64,000 nucleotides of DNA from Chryseobacterium daeguense DSM 19388 (GTDB taxonomy: Bacteria > Bacteroidota > Bacteroidia > Flavobacteriales > Weeksellaceae). The notes under the pieces are model-generated. The model ran no database searches, was not told the origin of the DNA, and was given only the letters and a program-made list of their open reading frames with translations. The stretch covers positions 123,546 through 187,545 of the forward strand of contig NZ_AUMT01000010.1 of the NCBI RefSeq assembly GCF_000430825.1, written 5' to 3'. Below, piece after piece: positions 60,479 to 64,000 of the stretch. Position 1 is the stretch's first letter; the number at the start of each line of letters is the position of its first letter. The position numbers were made by a program, and so were the translations under genes.

Positions 60479-60910
60479 ATGTTTACCGACGAATATTTCA
60501 TGAAAATGGCTCTCAATGAAGCCGAAAATGCATTAGAAAAAGATGAGGTTCCCATTGGCTGCGTTGTGGTTTCCAACAACAGGATAATCGCAAGAGCACA
60601 TAACCTCACAGAAACTTTAAACGATGTAACAGCCCATGCAGAAATGCAGGCCATCACCTCAGCCGCTAATTTCTTAGGCGGAAAATACCTGAAAGACTGC
60701 ACACTTTATGTAACCCTTGAGCCTTGTGTAATGTGCTCGGGAGCGCTTTCGTGGGCACAGATTTCCAAGATTGTGATTGGAGCAAGAGACGAGCAGAGGG
60801 GCTTCATCAATAAAAACCTCAACCTTCATCCAAAAACGGAAATCGTAACCGGAGTTATGGAAAACGAATGCTCTTCTATTGTAAAAGAATTTTTTAAATC
60901 AAAAAGATAA
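60479..60910 (+). CDS. tadA: tRNA adenosine(34) deaminase-type nucleoside deaminase
   Basis: The 143-residue product is a zinc deaminase converting A34 to inosine in tRNA-Arg. The active site is HAEMQAI (His and catalytic Glu) and TLEPCVMCSGAL (two Cys), with the opening FMKMALNEAENALEKDEVPIGCVVV typical of TadA. Guanine deaminase is a less likely alternative. Confidence 0.92.
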   Translation: MFTDEYFMKMALNEAENALEKDEVPIGCVVVSNNRIIARAHNLTETLNDVTAHAEMQAITSAANFLGGKYLKDCTLYVTLEPCVMCSGALSWAQISKIVIGARDEQRGFINKNLNLHPKTEIVTGVMENECSSIVKEFFKSKR

Positions 60911-60989
60911 ATGAGATTGAGGTTAAGGTTGAGACAAACATCCTAATATATTAGTCTCAGCCTCAACCTCAACCTTAATCTTAACCTTA
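60911..60989. repeat. Imperfect hairpin between convergent tadA and coaX
   Basis: Purine-rich GATTGAGGTTAAGGTTGAGAC faces GTCTCAGCCTCAACCTCAAC and CTTAATCTT; the right arm contains an extra 6-base unit of AACCTC type. It may serve as a bidirectional terminator. Confidence 0.55.
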
Positions 60990-60991
60990 TT

Positions 60992-61750
60992 TTACAAATC
61001 TTTCCCCAAAAAGTATAATCCTTTCAAGGTATGAAGCCTGTCCATCACGTGGATTTTATCCGTTAAAGGCTTGTATACATGAGAAACTCCGCCGGTGGCA
61101 ACCACAAAACAGCTATCATTCACTTCTTCGTTGATTCTATCGATAAAACCTTCTACCATGCCTAAAAAACCATACACCATCCCGCTTTGCATGCAAGTAA
61201 CGGTATCTAAGCCTAAAACAGTCTTTGGTTTCTTCAATTCTATTTCAGGAAGCTGAGCGGTCTGGCTGATCAGCGAATTCAGGGCCGTAACAATTCCCGG
61301 AGCGATAATAACGCCTAAAGTTTCACCATTTTCAGCAACACAACTGGCGGTAAGAGCCGTTCCGAAATCCAGCACAATTTTCTTTCTGTCCGGGTACATA
61401 TTGTGGGCTGCAACAAGATTCGCATAAATATCCGTTCCCATCTGCTTAGATTTTGCCAGAACCCCGGAAGGTGTGCTTCTATCGACAATCACAGGAAGAA
61501 TCCCATGAATTTTCTTGATCGCCGAGCTCATCACTTTCGTCAGCTGAGGTACGACAGATCCTATAATTACTTTATTGATTTCCTGCGGTTCCACTTTATA
61601 GGTCTGGTACAGCATCAGCATCTGGACATACAACTCATCCGCCGTTCTGTAGGGTTTTGTATTGATTACCCACGAAATATCACAATTGTCATCATCAAAA
61701 AGCCCAAATCTGATATTGCTGTTCCCTATGTTTATTACGATTGAATTCAT
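60992..61750 (-). CDS. coaX: Type III pantothenate kinase
   Basis: The 252-residue product catalyses the first step of coenzyme A synthesis. Visible motifs are NIGNSNIRFGLFDDD (phosphate 1 motif), DFGTALTASCV, PGIVTALNSLIS and the late VATGGVSHVY. The XRE regulator gene lies immediately upstream in the same direction and ends one base before it, so the two are co-transcribed. Confidence 0.95.
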   Translation of the reverse strand: MNSIVINIGNSNIRFGLFDDDNCDISWVINTKPYRTADELYVQMLMLYQTYKVEPQEINKVIIGSVVPQLTKVMSSAIKKIHGILPVIVDRSTPSGVLAKSKQMGTDIYANLVAAHNMYPDRKKIVLDFGTALTASCVAENGETLGVIIAPGIVTALNSLISQTAQLPEIELKKPKTVLGLDTVTCMQSGMVYGFLGMVEGFIDRINEEVNDSCFVVATGGVSHVYKPLTDKIHVMDRLHTLKGLYFLGKDL

Positions 61751-62119
61751 TTATTTGGTTTTCAATTGCTCAATTTCTACTTTCAGGTCTTTGATTTGCT
61801 GCTCGTAAACTTCAATTAGTTTTTTTGAAACTTCTGAGTATTCATAATAAATATTTTCATTATCAACAGCCTGATAACCTGTTCCGTTTTCTCGTATTTC
61901 TTGGTTAAAATTTTTTTGCGAATCAGTATCTAAAAATTCATTAAGAGGAGTTTCCAAAATTTTAGAAATATCAACCAGTCTCTCAACCGTCAGCTTTGTT
62001 TCTCCGGTTTCTATTTTGCGGTATGCGGAAGTACTCAGATCGAGATCATGAGCCATATTCTCATAAGAGAACCCTTTTTTACTGCGGATTTCCGCTATCT
62101 TTTTGATAATTTTTTCCAT
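61751..62119 (-). CDS. XRE-family HTH regulator with coiled-coil tail
   Basis: The 122-residue product has an N-terminal HTH_3 domain: IRSKKGFSYENMAHDLDLSTSAYRKIETGETKLTVERLVDISKILE. A C-terminal coiled coil follows (SKKLIEVYEQQIKDLKVEIEQLK). It is transcribed together with coaX and divergently from the lipoprotein effector gene; operator-like repeats lie between. Confidence 0.88.
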   Translation of the reverse strand: MEKIIKKIAEIRSKKGFSYENMAHDLDLSTSAYRKIETGETKLTVERLVDISKILETPLNEFLDTDSQKNFNQEIRENGTGYQAVDNENIYYEYSEVSKKLIEVYEQQIKDLKVEIEQLKTK

Positions 62120-62130
62120 AATAGTAAAAA

Positions 62131-62171
62131 TACTTTTCGTAAAAGTAATAATTTTTCCGCGAAAGTGTATT
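62131..62171. promoter_or_regulatory. Probable XRE operator
   Basis: TACTTTT-CGT-AAAAGTA (62131-62147) is a perfect 7-bp dyad; a related half-site TTCCGCGAAAGTGTA follows at 62155-62169. Both lie between the divergent XRE and lipoprotein genes. A degenerate -7 element TAGTATTG is at 62192-62199. Confidence 0.5.
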
Positions 62172-62222
62172 GCACATCAGGGAATTTATTTTAGTATTGC
62201 AAAAAAAATAATTCAATACACG

Positions 62223-63691
62223 ATGAAAAAAATTTATTTCCTGATGCTTTTAGTATCAGCATTCCTGCTCTTCGGCTGCAGAGAAGAGAACCTTACTTTT
62301 GAAAATGAAACAATACCTGACAATCAAAAGGTTTCCTTTAGAACCATTAATTTAGAAAAAAGCAGCCTTATTGCTCAGAAAGCATCATTCTCCGGGATTT
62401 TACAAAAAGACAGTACCGAAAGTTTTATTGACTATAATCATGTAGAATATTTGCAGTATGGTGACCGGGAAACCTACACCTTTAAAATACTAAACAGCAA
62501 TCCTGATGCTCCTTTTCAAAATATTGTAGTTACCCAATATCCTAATGGAGAGATAAAAACAAAAATAGTAAGCTATAACCTTACCGGGCATGAAAAATCT
62601 CAATTGCTAAAAGGTAACGGAATAGATTACGCAGGAAAAGTAAGTTCTGTTACTACTGACGCCAATGCCTTGAACGGAAAATTTGAATCTAACGGAAGAT
62701 GCTACAGGGAGACAACAGTGTATATACAATGCGGATCCGGCCAGCATAATTCTACCAATATACAGGATTGGGGGCAGTGTACTCACCCTCAAAAGCCACA
62801 AACTTATGTTAAAATAGAGGAAATTTCCTGTACCGGAAATGGAGGCGGCACCGGAACAATAGGAGGCCCTACGAATCCTTCAGATCCGGGCACATTAGAT
62901 CCTCTAACTCCTACACTTCCTGTACCTAATAATTTTGCTTTTACAAGACTGATTCATCAATTACCAACAAACCTTCAGCAGGTAATCAACAGTGAAAGTA
63001 ATCTGGATTTTTATTGGGGATTGAATAATTATTTTTATAGCAATACATATTCTCAGGAAGTAAAGAATTTTATCAGCTGGGCTGTACAGTTTAAAAATGA
63101 CAACTCAGAAACAACTTGGGAGCAGTTTGAAAATTGGTTTATTACAAAATCCGAGGATAGCGACGGAGAATACATTGATAATTTAGACGATATACTTAAC
63201 ACAATACAGTATCAAACGAAACAGATGCCCACCTATTCTCAATTTGTAAATGCCTTTCCTAAATTAGATTATTATGGTTATCTGGATACTATAAACAAAT
63301 GCCCGCATCACAAGTCTATTCAATAGTAGGTGATCCCTTAAAAAGTTTGTATATTTTCAAAAGGAGGAGATAATGGTATTTACAGAAATGCCTGTACCGT
63401 AAGATGGTCATTAGCAATGAATAGGTTAGGAATATTAATTCCACAAAATAGTTTAAGTTTAAGAGGTGCAGACGTAAACGGACAATCACGATATTATTAC
63501 ATGAGAGCTGTAACTGCGGGAGATGCAATGCAAAAAATTTTTGGAAATCCATCGTATAAATTAGAAGGAACAGATGCTAATAACCCTACAAAAGTCGCAA
63601 ATTTTTTAAAAGGAAAAACAGGAATATACGTTATTGTAAATAATGATTCTCATCAAGCTAATTATACAGGTCATGTTGGAGTTGCTAACTT
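62223..63691 (+). pseudogene. Lipoprotein effector with Tae4-like amidase domain, frameshifted and cut by an IS
   Basis: The start at 62223 gives a lipoprotein signal (LLFGC, Cys about 19). The frame stops at 63326 after SIQ. Reading on, a shift of one base in the A tract near 63295-63299 gives MPASQVYSIVGDPLKSLYIF, and a second opposite shift near 63355-63362 restores KGGDNGIYRNACTVRWSLAMNRLG to the original frame. The restored part is an amidase: Cys in NACTVRW, GIYVIVNND, and TGHV with the His. It ends at the IS boundary, so the domain is truncated. Both shifts are at homopolymers, so sequencing error is possible. Confidence 0.7.
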
Positions 63692-64000
63692 TGTTAGGAC
63701 ACAATTCTTATACTCTTTATCTTTAAGAGTATGAAAAAGATCAGAAAAAATTACAGTCTAGAGTTTAAGATCCAAGCAGTATCTTTAAGTGAGCAGCGAG
63801 GCAATGTATCCTCGGTAGCTGAAGAATTGGGGATCTGTAAAGAAAGTCTCGTTAATTGGCGAAAACTTCACAAAGAAGGTAAACTTAGCAAGGAAAAACA
63901 AATATCCTCTGATCCAATAAGGGAAGAGTTATTGAGACTTCGCAAAGAACTGGAAGAAACAAAGCTTGAACGTGATATCTTAAAAAAGGCGGTAGGCATC
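63692..64000 (+). mobile_element. Left end of an IS3-family insertion sequence
   Basis: The effector sequence stops after TGHVGVANF, and TGTTAGGACACAATTC begins at about 63692, with the transposase start 39 nt further on. The right end and flanking duplication are outside the window. Confidence 0.7.
63731..64000 (+). CDS. IS3-family transposase OrfA, cut by the window edge
   Basis: Ninety codons are visible and the frame is still open. It begins MKKIRKNYSLEFKIQAVSL, with the HTH_Tnp_1 helix-turn-helix (VSSVAEELGICKESLVNWRK) and a leucine-zipper part (LLRLRKELEETKLERDILKKAVGI) typical of OrfA. The catalytic OrfB would lie beyond 64000. Confidence 0.92.
   Translation, partial: MKKIRKNYSLEFKIQAVSLSEQRGNVSSVAEELGICKESLVNWRKLHKEGKLSKEKQISSDPIREELLRLRKELEETKLERDILKKAVGI

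Overview
The window is AT-rich chromosomal DNA from a Chryseobacterium-like member of the Flavobacteriia. The evidence is the Bacteroidetes-type promoter element TAnnTTTG in front of many genes, the absence of Shine-Dalgarno sequences, Bacteroidetes-specific families (DUF4271, DUF4293, DUF4296), Rho with a long low-complexity insertion, and protein sequences of Chryseobacterium character. No rRNA, tRNA or CRISPR array was seen.

From 0 to about 30 kb the content is mostly core housekeeping: secreted nuclease, superoxide dismutase, rho, an MsbA-like exporter, the psd-cdsA-LUD-ftsH-rsfS block, birA, an LptF/G permease, tgt, a dolichol-phosphate-mannose-synthase-like glycosyltransferase, hemD, an S9 peptidase and a two-component system. 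At 25.1-29 kb lies a metal-handling cluster: a lipoprotein with three His/Cys repeats, a Cys-rich exported mini-protein, and a TonB receptor carrying two HMA domains. OsmC follows, then an unrecognised AT-rich two-gene unit (30.66-32.2 kb), then a TetR-controlled thiolase/thioesterase/ketoacyl-synthase operon. From 36 to 46.8 kb ordinary genes return (L,D-transpeptidase, msrB, pyrD, RluA-type synthase, glyS, serine hydrolase, umuC).

From 46.97 to 59.8 kb is an accessory island. It holds an endolysin-like M15 peptidase with an in-frame stop at codon 7, a patatin phospholipase, a small acidic protein, two proteins sharing an N-terminal module (one BspA-like, one tail-spike-like), a 1261-residue protein, and a membrane-segment protein ending in a deaminase-like domain. 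A SUKH (SMI1/KNR4) immunity protein, a decayed second toxin tip and a WYL-domain regulator follow. Five promoters in the island share a dyad (CGNCA-N5-TGTCG) exactly 11 nt before TAnnTTTG, and a sixth copy lies 16 kb away in front of the 30.66 kb pair. I read this as one regulon of the WYL protein and as the most likely undescribed system here: a regulated toxin/fibre/lysis island with a remote satellite operon.

The window ends with tadA, coaX and an XRE regulator, and with a lipoprotein effector with a Tae4-like amidase domain that has been broken by two frameshifts and an IS3-family insertion running off the edge. Dispersed palindromic repeats sit in several intergenic gaps.
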